Positions 1-10,485 of a stretch of DNA of 64,000 bases are shown piece after piece; the stretch's first letter is position 1, and the number at the start of each line of letters is the position of its first letter. This stretch comes from Liolophura sinensis. Taxonomy: Eukaryota; Mollusca; Polyplacophora; Chitonida; Chitonidae. The DNA lies in NCBI RefSeq assembly GCF_032854445.1, contig NC_088298.1:12203504-12267503 (forward strand). The letters run 5' to 3'. Below the pieces are notes generated by a model. It ran no database searches. It saw nothing but the letters and a program-made list of their open reading frames with translations, and was not told where the DNA came from. A program made the translations under genes and the position numbers.

Positions 1-183
1 TAACCTGTTTTTCTATTTGTAAATGTCAAACTGCCACCTGGAGAGATATATAGATTTTGCTTGGCCATGTGGTCCATGCTCATAAGGTTTGCTTCCTGTA
101 ATATAGTTCAATACCATAAACCACATAGCTCTATCTGCATGAAACATGTATGTAACTGAAGTACTACTTCAAGTCAGATAGTG

Positions 184-370
184 TCCTGTTTCTCATCACA
201 TTTAGGTCTGTTACCCATCACATTTAGGCCTATTTCTCATCTAGGCCTGTTTCTCATCACATTTAGACCTGTTTCTCATCTAGGCCTGTTTCTCATCACA
301 TTTAGGCCTGTTTCCCCATCAAATTTAGGCCTGTTTCTCATCACATTCAGGCCTGTTTCTCGTCACATTT
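184..370. repeat. 22-bp minisatellite
   Basis: About nine imperfect units built on CCTGTTTCTCATCACATTTA plus GG. Some units are shortened by loss of the CACATTTA part. An open frame running through it is a consequence of the repeat and is not a gene. Confidence 0.85.
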
Positions 371-623
371 AAGGTCATTTGCATGCAGATACATGGTTTG
401 TGTCTGAAATGTTTCTTGACCTAACAGCTCCTTCCATACCAAAAAGACACACGAGCACGATCTTTCAAAAATGTCCTCAACAATAAAATAACACTCTATC
501 ACTCTACCAGAAAAAAGACACAGCAGAAGTATATACAACTAATGACTCCTCCTTGCCTTATAACTGAAAAGTTGTTGAGTACATCATAAAAACCCTAGCA
601 TAAACACATACAAGTACTTTCTA

Positions 624-746
624 TTTATTTTATTTATTCATTTGATTGGTGTTTTATGCCATAATCAAGACTATTTCACTTATACGACAGCGGCCAGCAT
701 TATGATGGGAGGAAACCGGGCAGAGCCAGGGGGAAACCGGCAGACG
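624..746 (-). mobile_element. tRNA-derived SINE, 5'-truncated
   Basis: Reverse-oriented 3' part of the window's main SINE: an ATTTATT-rich tail, then GATTGGTGTTTTATGCC, the CGGCCAGCATTATG block and the GGAAACCGGGCAGAGCC block. The tRNA-like head is missing. It is flanked by a perfect 12-bp target-site duplication AAGTACTTTCTA (612-623 and 747-758), so the truncation happened at insertion. Confidence 0.9.
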
Positions 747-758
747 AAGTACTTTCTA

Positions 759-1235
759 AGATGACATTATAACTGTAAGAAGCAGATAAAATAAACACTT
801 CATAGTGATGTATAAAATTTTCGGCCACATTCTGTATGTGCTACCATATGTGTGTCTTCCTGAACATGAAAATCTGCTTTAAAATCATTCACCCAAAGAG
901 TAGTAAGATGGTTCCTGTCCACCATCTTATAAATAACAGCCATTATTGGATTTTCATTCCATCGTGGTACATCTGGAGACAATATAAAATGTATCAGTAT
1001 CTCAGAAAGTGGACAATGTGACCTGGGGGGCATCTGGCAATCTACCTGCCCCTGCTGATTACACTGGCTAAGCTAAGGGCTTCTGTCAGTTAGGAGGCTG
1101 TCCTCACCCTAATCATGTACCACCACACACCATGATGGATGGAAGACAACCTGCCCTCCTCAGACCAACGCCTTAATTGTCATCACATACCACCCCTCAA
1201 CAACACTACCATGTAAACACTGTTACTGTAACTAT
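759..1235. other. Unique AT-rich sequence, nothing recognised
   Basis: Short overlapping open frames exist on both strands around 800-1033. None shows a domain, signal peptide or repeat that I recognise. Confidence 0.5.
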
Positions 1236-1933
1236 AGCCGCGTTTAGACTACAGCCGGGCCGGGCCCATTTTAGCAGGGTCGCGCTTGATCAGGGCCGAG
1301 CCCCCTTGACAAGTACCGTTTACATTACACGCCTCGCTGGCGGGCCAAATCCATTATCACAAACAGGAACGACAACTCAGGTTGAGTCTCTTCAGACATT
1401 GGAGGTACAAACACTTTATTCAGCTGCGAAAATGGCGCTGCCAGTAGTTGTAAGGCAAAGATACAGACGGCCTTTTCGAAACTCATATACATCCACCTGT
1501 ATGATGTTCTCGTTGTGACGAGCGCTCTCAAGTTGCGCCTGCACGTTTTCCTCGCCCCAAATAGCTAATAGCTGTTCTGTCTCCTCTTTTGTCCAAGTAG
1601 CGCCACGATTTGTTGACATATTTAAATTCTTATTGTTCGAAAAAAAGTGCGCCAATTGAAAAGCCGGAAGTGGAAGGTCAGAGGAAGTTGCCTTTAAGCA
1701 TGCGCAGTTAAGTCCTCTGAGCGGGCCAGGCACGGTGACGCGTTTACACTACACGTTTGGCTAGCCGAGCCGAGCTTCAGCTGGGTCGAGCCTACCTCTC
1801 GTTGAGGGGTTCGGCCCGGTCAAATCTGGCACGGTGCCGAGTACGCTTAACCCGTTTAGACTACCCAATTTTTTGCCGGGCCGTGCCCCATCAGGGCCGA
1901 GCCCGGTTGAAAAGCGGTAGTGTAAACGGGGCT
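1236..1933. mobile_element. GC-rich DNA-transposon-like element, PIF/Harbinger-type candidate
   Basis: A 0.7-kb GC-rich island in AT-rich surroundings. Its ends form inverted repeats: AGCCGCGTTTAGACTAC at 1236-1252 and the complement of AGCCCCGTTTACACTAC at 1917-1933, 15 of 17 matching. TAT lies on both outer sides and may be a 3-bp target duplication. Subterminal modules recur inside, including CAGGGCCGAGCCC near 1280-1305 and 1893-1905, and CGTTTACACTAC or CGTTTAGACTAC near 1740 and 1854. The interior carries a minus-strand exon for a trihelix DNA-binding domain, a protein type that accompanies PIF/Harbinger transposases. No transposase is present, so it would be non-autonomous. A host-gene CpG-island promoter is the main alternative. 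Confidence 0.5.
1497..1619 (-). CDS. Trihelix (Myb/SANT-like) DNA-binding domain, partial first exon
   Basis: Starting from the ATG at 1619, about 41 residues read as the N-terminal half of a trihelix, or Myb/SANT-like, domain: MSTNRGATW, then WTKEETEQLL, then AIWGEENVQ and a QLE..RHN segment. The W-x-x-x-E-T-x-x-L-L-x-I-W-G spacing is characteristic of this family, which binds DNA and occurs both in host transcription factors and in the second protein of Harbinger transposons. A possible splice donor (CAG, then GTGGAT) follows at 1496-1495. Beyond it the frame stays open to 1416, but the sequence no longer looks like the domain. No matching second exon is seen towards lower coordinates. I chose the ATG at 1619 because an upstream in-frame ATG (1733) would add 38 residues of no recognisable character. 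The exon lies inside the putative element at 1236-1933. It may be a transposon remnant or a pseudo-exon. Confidence 0.55.
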
Positions 1934-1979
1934 TATATGCCTCATCAGCCTGTCACACAGACATAAATCTCCACAGGTT

Positions 1980-3727
1980 CTTACACTGTCTTGTAGCCTT
2001 AATTCTCAGTGTAGCAGCATAACTTACACTGTCATGTAGCCTTAATTCTCAGTGTAACGGCACAACTTACACTATCATGTAGACTTAATTCTCAGTGTGA
2101 ACAGCATAACTTACACTGTCATGTAGCTTTAATTCTCAGTGTAACGGCACAACTTACACTATCATGTAGACTTAATTCTCAGTGTGAACAGCATAACTTA
2201 CACTATCATGTAGCTTTAATTCTCAGTGTAACGGCACAACTTACACTGTCATGTAGCCTTAATTCTCAGTGTAACGGCACAACTTACACTATCATGTAGA
2301 CTTAATTCTCAGTGTGAACAGCACAACTTACACTGTCATGTAGCCTTAATTCTCAGTGTGAACGGCACAACTTACACTGTCATGTAGCCTTAATTCTCAG
2401 TGTAACGGCACAACTTACACTGTCATGTAGCCTTAATTCTCAGTGTGAACGGCACAACTTACACTGTCATGTAGCCTTAATTCTCAGTGTGAACGGCACA
2501 ACTTACACTATCATGTAGACTTAATTCTCAGTGTAACGGCACAACTTACACTATCATGTAGCCTTAATTCTCAGTGTGAACAGCACAACTTACACTGTCA
2601 TGTAGACTTAATTCTCAGTGTGAACGGCACAACTTACACTGTGATGTAGCCTTAATTCTCAGTGTAACGGCACAACTTACACTGTCATGTAGCCTTAATT
2701 CTCAGTGTGAACGGCACAACCTACACTGTCATGTAGCCTTAATTCTCAGTGTAACGGCACAACTTACACTGTCATGTAGCCTTAATTCTCAGTGTAACGG
2801 CACAACTTACACTGTCATGTAGCCTTAATTCTCAGTGTAATGGCACAACTTACACTATCATGTAGACTTAATTCTCAGTGTGAACGGCACAACTTACACT
2901 GTCATGTAGCCTTAATTCTCAGTGTGAACAGCACAACTTACACTATCATGTAGACTTAATTCTCAGTGTGAACGGCACAACCTACACTGTCATGTAGCCT
3001 TAATTCTCAGTGTAACGGCACAACTTACACTGTCATGTAGCCTTAATTCTCAGTGTGAACGGCACAACTTACACTATCATGTAGACTTAATTCTCAGTGT
3101 AACGGCACAACTTACACTGTCATGTAGCCTTAATTCTCAGTGTGAACGGCACAACTTACACTATCATGTAGCCTTAATTCTCAGTGTAACGGCACAACTT
3201 ACACTGTCATGTAGCCTTAATTCTCAGTGTGAACGGCACAACTTACACTATCATGTAGACTTAATTCTCAGTGTAACGGCACAACTTACACTGTCATGTA
3301 GACTTAATTCTCAGTGTGAACGGCACAACCTACACTACCATGTAGACTTAATTCTCAGTGTGAACGGGACAACTTACACTGTCATGTAGCCTTAATTCTC
3401 AGTGTGAACGGCACAACCTACACTGTGATGTAGCCTTAATTCTCAGTGTAACGGCACAACCTACACTGTGATGTAGCCTTAATTCTCAGTGTAACGACAC
3501 AACTTACACTGTCATGTAGCCTTAATTCTCAGTGTGAACGGCACAACTTACACTGTGATGTAGCCTTAATTCTCAGTGTGAACGGCACAACCTACACTGT
3601 CATGTAGCCTTAATTCTCAGTGTAACGGTACAACTTACACTGTCATGTAGCCTTATTTCTCAGTGTAACGGCACAACTTACACTGTCATGTAGCCTTAAT
3701 TCTCAGTGTAAATGGCACAACTTACAC
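1980..3727. repeat. 44/45-bp minisatellite, about 39 units
   Basis: The unit begins ACTTACACTGTCATGTAGCC, continues TTAATTCTCAGTGTAACGGC and ends ACAA. Two linked variants alternate irregularly: TGTCATGTAGCC and TATCATGTAGAC. Length differs by one base where GTGTAACGG becomes GTGTGAACGG. Most units contain the 8-bp inverted repeat TTACACTG/CAGTGTAA around an 18-nt loop. Confidence 0.97.
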
Positions 3728-4620
3728 CTACTGCATTTCACCGTGGTCATTTAAAATGACAGATGTCTGTTTCATAGGCAAACAAAACACAGTTTATAGT
3801 ATATGTTTTCACGGGCAAGCATTTCCTAAAAATTTCTGAATTCAGACAACGCATTTTCCCTACAGATCTGAAAAAGAAATTTTTAAATTTCTTATCTCAG
3901 CAAGAATTACTATCTTGAATTCTAAGAGTGAGTGGAAAATATAAAGCACATATTTTCACAGGGTGCTTAATATCTACTGGTGTTTATACTTCAGAGTTGT
4001 GGGGGGTTTTTTGTTGTTTTTTTTTTTCCACTGGGGAGCATATCCTTGCGAAAGTTGCAAAGTGTTCTTCGCTCATTATGTATGGCCCATAAATAACTAT
4101 ATGCATATCAAACAATATACATGGTGACACGGTAATGTGTCAATCTAAATAAATACTCTTAGTTATTGTACTTTCAAATTTCTTTCACATTCATTTCATG
4201 TATGCATTACCAGTTGACTTCATGAACATATTTTACGATGACATGCCATAAATTTGCAACAATCAAAAAATTTAAATTAGGAACAGAAATGCATGCTTAG
4301 CCAATGCCAGCTTTACTCATCAGGAAAGTGGTTTAGAGACACAGTGTGATAAAAATCCTTCACTGCTAGAGTTATCTCCCTTCAATGCTCTCTGCACAAA
4401 CCAGTTCTCAGCATATACCTGTAAGCTATGTAAATATAAGAATAATTGTCGGACTGCACTAATTTGTTTTATGGCCTTAGCATTGCCTCATACATCAAAG
4501 CTTTCATACCTTTCACACTAAACATAGTAAATCTGTTCTTGCACACTGGTAATTGTGATGGGCATTACCATGTATTTGCCTTATGACTAATACATGTTCA
4601 AGGTAATGACATATGACATA
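3728..4620. other. Unique AT-rich sequence, nothing recognised
   Basis: It contains T-runs near 4011-4027 and scattered ACATGTA motifs. I see no domain-bearing frame, mobile-element end or RNA gene. Confidence 0.5.
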
Positions 4621-4625
4621 CATAC

Positions 4626-4675
<50 letters not shown>

Positions 4676-4684
4676 GTATATCTA
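4621..4684. repeat. (TA)n microsatellite
   Basis: Alternating TA with a few CA and GTA interruptions. Confidence 0.95.
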
Positions 4685-5235
4685 TGTACTTACATGTAGC
4701 TCAGAGATCAACAAAACCACAAAGTTTACAATAAGAAGAAACAACCAAATGTATCAAAGGCTGTGTATGTACAATCTTAGCAGACAAGCTAACTGATCCA
4801 GCAAATCACTATTTCATACTACACACGTACACTACTTCCTGGTAACTACCAGTAAGAAAAATACTACTAAGGAGGCTGTTGGATTTAACATCTTTTGGCT
4901 TCAGTTGTAGCAACAGCTACGCCTTAGTCTGAGTCTGAAGGAAATGCAAGGTACCTTGAACTAATTTATTTTCCAAGTCAGTGTTTATGTAATCAACTGT
5001 AATTTAATAGTCTAAAACTCACAAAATATGTCTTTACTGCCATGCAATGAATGCATTACACAGCACATGATAAGATGTAACTGCATCGCATAATCTGCTC
5101 ACCCCATTTATCACCTCAGCAAACATGGCTTATCTCCCCTGGACTGGCTGACAACTGCTCTCCACAGCAAAGATATACATCACTGAGAACATCAATTACA
5201 AGGATCACACGATTTTTTGGAATGTAAATCAGTTT
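4685..5235. other. Unique AT-rich sequence, nothing recognised
   Basis: No supported coding, RNA or mobile feature. Confidence 0.5.
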
Positions 5236-5258
5236 CCCCCCTCCCCCCCCCCCCCCCC
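5236..5258. repeat. Poly-C tract
   Basis: Nearly pure C run with one T. Length is likely unreliable in any assembly. Confidence 0.95.
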
Positions 5259-5568
5259 ACCTGACAAAAAATTTCTAAGCTACAAAATGACAAATGTGAA
5301 CAGGTGTTTTCTGAGAGTTAAGCCAGATAAGAGGGGAGATAAACCTGTACCAAAGTCACATGTACATACACACATACACGTGTAACCATGGTGAATGCCA
5401 ACTATTCCACATCACCGATTCATGGCAACATTTTCAATGGAAATCTGTACAGCAAAGGTTTAACACTAGGGTTTTTTTTTATGTGGAGGAATGTGTACAA
5501 ATCCAAGAAAGCGCATCACATGTTCATTGTCAGCTGGCCCTTAAAAAACCTACTAAATCACACCAGCT

Positions 5569-5772
5569 GGATTTGAAGCTGCAATCTAATTGGTCAAGTG
5601 CTGGTTGGCTGGAACTTCTGGATTTGAAGCTGCAATCTAATTGGTCAAGTGCTGGTTGGCTGGAACTTCTGGATTTGAAGCTGCAATCTAATTGGTCAAG
5701 TGCTGGTTGGCTGGAACTTCTGGATTTGAAGCTGCAATCTAATTGATCAAGTGCTGGTTGGCTGGAACTTCT
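5569..5772. repeat. 51-bp tandem repeat, four units
   Basis: Four nearly identical units starting GGATTTGAAGCTGCAATCTA and ending GGTTGGCTGGAACTTCT. The period is a multiple of three and each unit is open on both strands, so frames of 128 and 88 codons cross it. I see nothing else that makes them genes. Each unit carries ATTGG, the reverse of CCAAT; in the last unit it has mutated to ATTGA. Confidence 0.95.
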
Positions 5773-6916
5773 TGTAGAGGCTACCCACCTTTCCATTCAG
5801 CTATATGCATTTACCCTATTGGTAAAAACAAAAAATGTAGTATTTAAAAAAAAAAAGACCTCTTTGTCACAATTCCAGAAACCCCGTTCACAAATACTGC
5901 ATATCTAATGCTTATCTAACTTTGTAAACATTCTTTGCCATATATTGATTTCCCCTGATTAAAATGCTGGTTTCTTGTCAGCTACGAGTCAGTTGAAGAT
6001 GAACGTTATCATCAAGGAAGAGAAAAAGAAGTCCATCTTTTTCTACAGTATTCATGGCAATGGCATGCCATCAGGGAAATAAGTTGACGAGGAATGTCCT
6101 GTAAATGGCGGTATCATGCAGGAAACGTGAGATTAAATCAGGCTTTTATTGACAATTTGTCTTTCTTTTACAGTCTTTCTTTTAGGACAACCTAGCTAGA
6201 ACATTCCGTACATCAGCACATTTGGTGAACTTTTCTTGAAAGGTGATCCTTAACAGGCTAGATCATTCACACGCATGTTCTTTAACAAGAGCTTTAATAA
6301 TCGCTCTAATCAAGAATACACGTTAATTCAAAAGTGTCATTTCTGTATTAAAACAGTTGAGTGGTAAAAAACAGAAAAGAAAAACCACATAAAAAGACTT
6401 AAATAACAGAAGAAATAAAAAATGTATAAAAAAAACTGGGTATGGTAATTAAAGGCCGACTTTGACCTGAGCCAGAAGTTACAACTCATGTGGATTACTG
6501 ACAGAATTTTTAACACAGTTATCCTGGTAGAAACAGACACCTTCCACAGCTAATTCTGTGGAGACAGAAAAAAGGTGAGTGATTTAAAAAAAAAAAAAGA
6601 GACGGATGAAGGTCTGCCAAACTGCAGATAAAGCCATGGTTTATATTCCTGCAACCAGAAATTGTTACCGCATTCGTCCAGACTGTAACAGATTTACTAC
6701 ATTCCGCAAAGCTAGCTGGATAATTCCCCTTGTGTATGCTGCGGAAAGCATTTCTACCCAGACACCCTTCATAAACATATATGTGCGTGCATTCATGATT
6801 AATACCTCCCAGTGCTGTGTAACCGACTTCAGGCCTTTATTATTTTTTTTTACCAGAAAAAAATGGACTCCCATAGATTTTGCTTTTCAGAATCCAGCAG
6901 GATCTCATTCAGATCG
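5773..6916. other. Unique AT-rich sequence, nothing recognised
   Basis: It has A-runs near 5846 and 6585 and a consensus-like splice donor AAAGGTGAGT near 6569, with no convincing exon in front. The open frame at 6606-6935 resembles no known protein. Confidence 0.5.
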
Positions 6917-7797
6917 AGAAACACTACCAGTCTAACACTAGAAACACTAACACTACAAACACTTACAGTCTAACCCGAGAAACACTAACAGTATAACACT
7001 AGAAACACTTACAGTCTAACACTATAAGCACTAACAGTCCAATGCTATAAACACTAACACCATAAACATTAACAGACAAACACTAGAAACACTAACAGTC
7101 TAACACTAGAAACACTTAGAGTCTAACACTAGAAACACTAACTGTCTAACATTAGAAATACTAACAGTCTAAAACTAAAAACACTAACAATCTAACATTA
7201 GAAACACTAACAGTCTAACACTACAAGCACTGACAGTCTAACACTAGAAACACTAACACCATAAACACTAACAAACACTAGAAACACTAACAGTCTAACA
7301 CTAGAAACACTAACACTAGAAACACTTACAGTCTAACACTAGAAACACTAACACCATAAACATTAACAAACACTAGAAACACTAACAGTCTAACATTAGA
7401 AACACTATCACTACAAACACTTACAGTCTAACACTAGAAACACTAACAGTTTAACACTAGAAACACTTACAATCTAACACTAGAAACACTAACAGTCTAA
7501 CACTATAAACACTAACACTAGAAACGCTAACAGTTCAACACTACAAGCACTAACAGTCTAACACTACAAGCACTAACAGTCCAACACTACAGGCACTAAC
7601 AGTCTAACACTAGAAACACTAACAGACTAACACTAGAAACACCTAACAGTCCAACATTAGAAACACTAACAGTCCAACATTAGAAACACTAACAGTCTAA
7701 CATTAGAAACACTAACAGACTAACACTAGAAACACTAACAGTCCAACATTAGAAACACTAACAGTCTAACATTAGAAACACCAACACTAGAAACACC
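6917..7797. repeat. 23-bp minisatellite, about 37 units
   Basis: Degenerate units of TAACACTAGAAACACTAACA plus GTC, with frequent shortened units (AACACTAACACTAGAAACAC) and CTACAAGCAC variants. Confidence 0.95.
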
Positions 7798-8135
7798 GTT
7801 TATGTATCATTGCTGCTGGTTTTCTTCATAACAAACTCATGTTTGGTCTTACCAAGTGAAAGCTTATTCATAGAACAGTTTAAAGGGCACAGCTTTAATA
7901 GAGGCTGTTGGTCACTGACATGGAAGTAATTGAAATTTGGCAAATTAAACAATTTCTTGAAACTATGATCGATTCATTCAAAAAAGTAATTGTTGCCCTG
8001 TTTTGTTTTTTTTTCTGTTTATTTTGGGGGGGGGGGGCTAAGCAGGCAAAGTAGTAGATTACTGCCACATACACGCGCGCATGTCCTTCAGAGGAGCTAA
8101 AGACAATACATACAATGAACACCGATTCCCTAGGC
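7798..8135. other. Unique sequence with a poly-G tract
   Basis: A G12 run sits at 8026-8037 after a T-rich stretch. Nothing coding is recognised. Confidence 0.5.
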
Positions 8136-8150
8136 TTATGAACCATACAC

Positions 8151-8353
8151 CAATGCGGTCGCTGTGAGTTCAACTCCAGCTCATGCAGGCTTCCTCTCTG
8201 GCCGTACGTAGGAAGGTCTACCAGCAGCCTGCGGATTGTCGTGGGTTTCCCTCGGGCTCTGCCTGTTTTCCACCCAACAAAATGCTGGCCGCAGTCGTAT
8301 AAGTGAAATATTCTTGAGTACGGCGTAAAACACCAATCAAATAAATAAATAAA
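8151..8353 (+). mobile_element. tRNA-derived SINE, 5'-truncated
   Basis: Begins inside the SINE head at CAATGCGGTCGCTGTGAG, keeps the B-box-like GTGAGTTCAACTCC, and runs to the CAATCAAATAAATAAATAAA tail. It is flanked by a perfect 15-bp duplication TTATGAACCATACAC (8136-8150 and 8354-8368), the mark of target-primed insertion with incomplete reverse transcription. Confidence 0.95.
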
Positions 8354-8368
8354 TTATGAACCATACAC

Positions 8369-9495
8369 AGCTGAAGTGAGGTCTTCATATGACATATTCA
8401 TTATTATGGGCCAACAAGTTGGTTTGTCAAGCTCAGTTACAGTTTGGGCCATGCAGGGGGAAATTTCAAAATCTGATTTCACTAGAGTTTAACAATTTTT
8501 CCCTTGCAAATTTTCAGAATAGTCCCTTTTAAAACAGCATATTTGCAGGTGTCAAGAGAAAAACATCTATCAGTTAACCTTTGGGAAGAAACAAAGTGGA
8601 TCTTCTCCTGACTACTTCCCCATGGGAGCTGCCAATGGGCAAAGCTTAGAGATAGTATGCTGTTCAAATTGATGGATTTCTCCCCGGCATCTAAGATGGC
8701 AAGGCGATCTGGCATGATAAGCCAGCCTTCTCACTATCATGGATTCAGGCTGTAGAACTCCAGGAATGACTACACTGGCATGACACCTAAGCATCACACC
8801 CTTAAGTATGCCCCAGAAATGCCCAATTAATTAACAAGTCTTTCGTACATTCCCCTGGGGTCTCTTTCAAGCAAAGCTCTTAAGGTGCCAGTGCAAGACT
8901 AATATAAACAAATTTCCCCTCCAATGTGCTATAGCTACCTGACATTATGTGGGCCAACTATGCTGCCAGTATCATCAATATCAAGTTACATCTATGATGG
9001 AGTTTGTACTGGAATACAATATTAAAAAAATATGACACAGCTAAGAATGACCTCAATGGCTGGACATCTAGCCACAGTTGCTTTATGTCAATTTCACCAC
9101 TAACCCAGGGCTTGAATAGTGACAATGAAAACACTGCAATTATATTTACTACAACCAGATAAACCATGCAGCCTTTATGCATAGTTTTTTTGTTTTTTCA
9201 GTCCAAAATCTGTGACATCAAGATAAAGGTAGAACAAACTTAAACGCCCAAGTTCAAAATAAATTAAAGTCTTATCTACGATGTGAAGAATGTATGTATC
9301 AAATTTGGAAGTCCACACTCTAGTACATGTACTTTTGTGAGAAATCATGTCAAGCAACAAATGCATGGATACAAAGACATACAGCTTAGTGCAAATCAAG
9401 ATGCATTCCCAAGATTTAACTTGTATAAAAAAAAGGAACGATGGCAAAATGAAAAGATTTGCCACTTTACATCCTTTCACCAAAATAATCAACTT
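8369..9495. other. Unique sequence; one microexon-like segment
   Basis: Short frames on the minus strand (8482-8797, 8958-9492) are unlike known proteins. The only feature of note is the splice-site-bounded segment 9202-9228, discussed as a finding. Confidence 0.45.
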
Positions 9496-9506
9496 TGAGG
9501 CTTTCT

Positions 9507-9755
9507 CATTTATTTATTTATTTATTTGATTGGTGTTTTAAGCCACACTAAAGAATATTTCACTATGGTGGAATGGTAATATTTTATGGTGGGAGGAAAC
9601 CAGGCAGAGCCCGGGGGAAACCCACACCCATCCACAGGTTGCTGGCAGATGGCCGGAGAGGAAGCCAGCATGAGCTGGATTTGAACTCACAGCAACCTCA
9701 TTGGTGAGAGGCCTGTGGGCCATTACGCTGCGCTCTCGGGCTAACCAACGCGAGA
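9507..9755 (-). mobile_element. tRNA-derived SINE, near full length
   Basis: Reverse-oriented copy from the ATTTATT tail through GATTGGTGTTTTAAGCC and the CCGGAGAGGAAGCCAGCATG block to a degraded tRNA-like head ending near CTAACCAACGCGAGA. Flanking duplication TGAGGCTTTCT at 9496-9506 and 9756-9766. The central block near 9550-9590 is rearranged relative to other copies. Confidence 0.92.
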
Positions 9756-9766
9756 TGAGGCTTTCT

Positions 9767-10151
9767 AGTTTCTAAGGTAAATTTACATCAATTAAACAAA
9801 TAAATAATTCAAAGCTCTCCAGAGATGTAGGTGCAGTCCAAGAGCTAATTAAGTGTCAATCAGCACAAAATAATGCTTTGAAAATTTTTTTTGTTATACA
9901 TGTCATTAATGAACCTCTCAGAACTTACTGTTTCAATAAAAAAAACTTACTGAAGTAATTATATTAGTCAATCTAATTAGTTCATAAAAATTCTTCACAC
10001 AAAGACTTACAGAATTGAACGTATTACTTTGTTGTTCATGAATGTTGTGGATGGAGTTGCTAAGGGAAATGTGTATATAGTATATGAACACTTTCCCTTA
10101 ATCTACGGTGCTCATGAATATTATACATGTAGGTTATCCGCATGTTAAGAA
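9767..10151. other. Unique AT-rich sequence, nothing recognised
   Basis: No supported feature before the hairpin that starts at 10152. Confidence 0.5.
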
Positions 10152-10156
10152 GGGTA

Positions 10157-10197
10157 TATGGGGATTTCAACCCACAGCCAGGGTTCAAATCCCCATA
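10157..10197. other. Strong hairpin (17-bp stem, 7-nt loop)
   Basis: Arms 10157-10173 and 10181-10197 pair at 16 of 17 positions, with one C-C mismatch at 10168/10186, around the loop ACAGCCA. Pairing resumes outside after one mismatch (10152-10155 with 10199-10202, including one G-U). The 3' arm contains GGTTCAAATCC (10182-10192), a perfect match to the Pol III B-box consensus and to a tRNA T-arm. No A-box or cloverleaf is visible upstream. It could be a tRNA-related relic, a small structured RNA or a chance palindrome. Confidence 0.75.
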
Positions 10198-10368
10198 AAC
10201 CTCAACACGCTGATAACGATTTTGTCTCTACAATATGTATCAAACAGAAAGCCAGTCTCGCATATATGTAAAGCCTATCTAAGAAGAAACACGATAGTTT
10301 TGTCGACTGCAGACAGCGCTGGTGTAGTGGTGTTACAGTAAAAATGTCGCACCATGGAATGCAGTGTC

Positions 10369-10485
10369 ACAAAGAAAAATGACGTCACAGTAATTTAGCT
10401 GCGCAGGGTATAAACTTAGCATCACAAAGATACATGACATCAGTCAGCGCAGTGTTTCATCTACGCAGGGTTTAAATTTCACATC
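10369..10485. repeat. Duplicated ~55-bp block with CRE-like sites
   Basis: Two diverged copies, each starting ACAAAGA (10369 and 10424). They share ATGAC[G/A]TCA, GCGCAG and a CGCAGGGTATAAA or CGCAGGGTTTAAA segment. Confidence 0.6.
10380..10387. promoter_or_regulatory. Candidate CRE palindrome TGACGTCA
   Basis: Perfect 8-bp CREB/ATF-type site in the first copy of the duplicated block. The second copy has TGACATCA at the same place. A TATAAA-like GGTATAAAC follows 20 bp downstream. No gene start is seen nearby, so function is only a possibility. Confidence 0.35.

Noticed and set aside
1980-3727. Possible CRISPR-like array
   Set aside because: Units are directly joined with no unique spacers, and the genome is animal. 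The same applies to the other arrays here.
6547-6571. 25-nt exon ending at the strong donor AAAG/GTGAGT
   Set aside because: The upstream CCTTCCACAG is a poor acceptor context and the segment encodes nothing recognisable.
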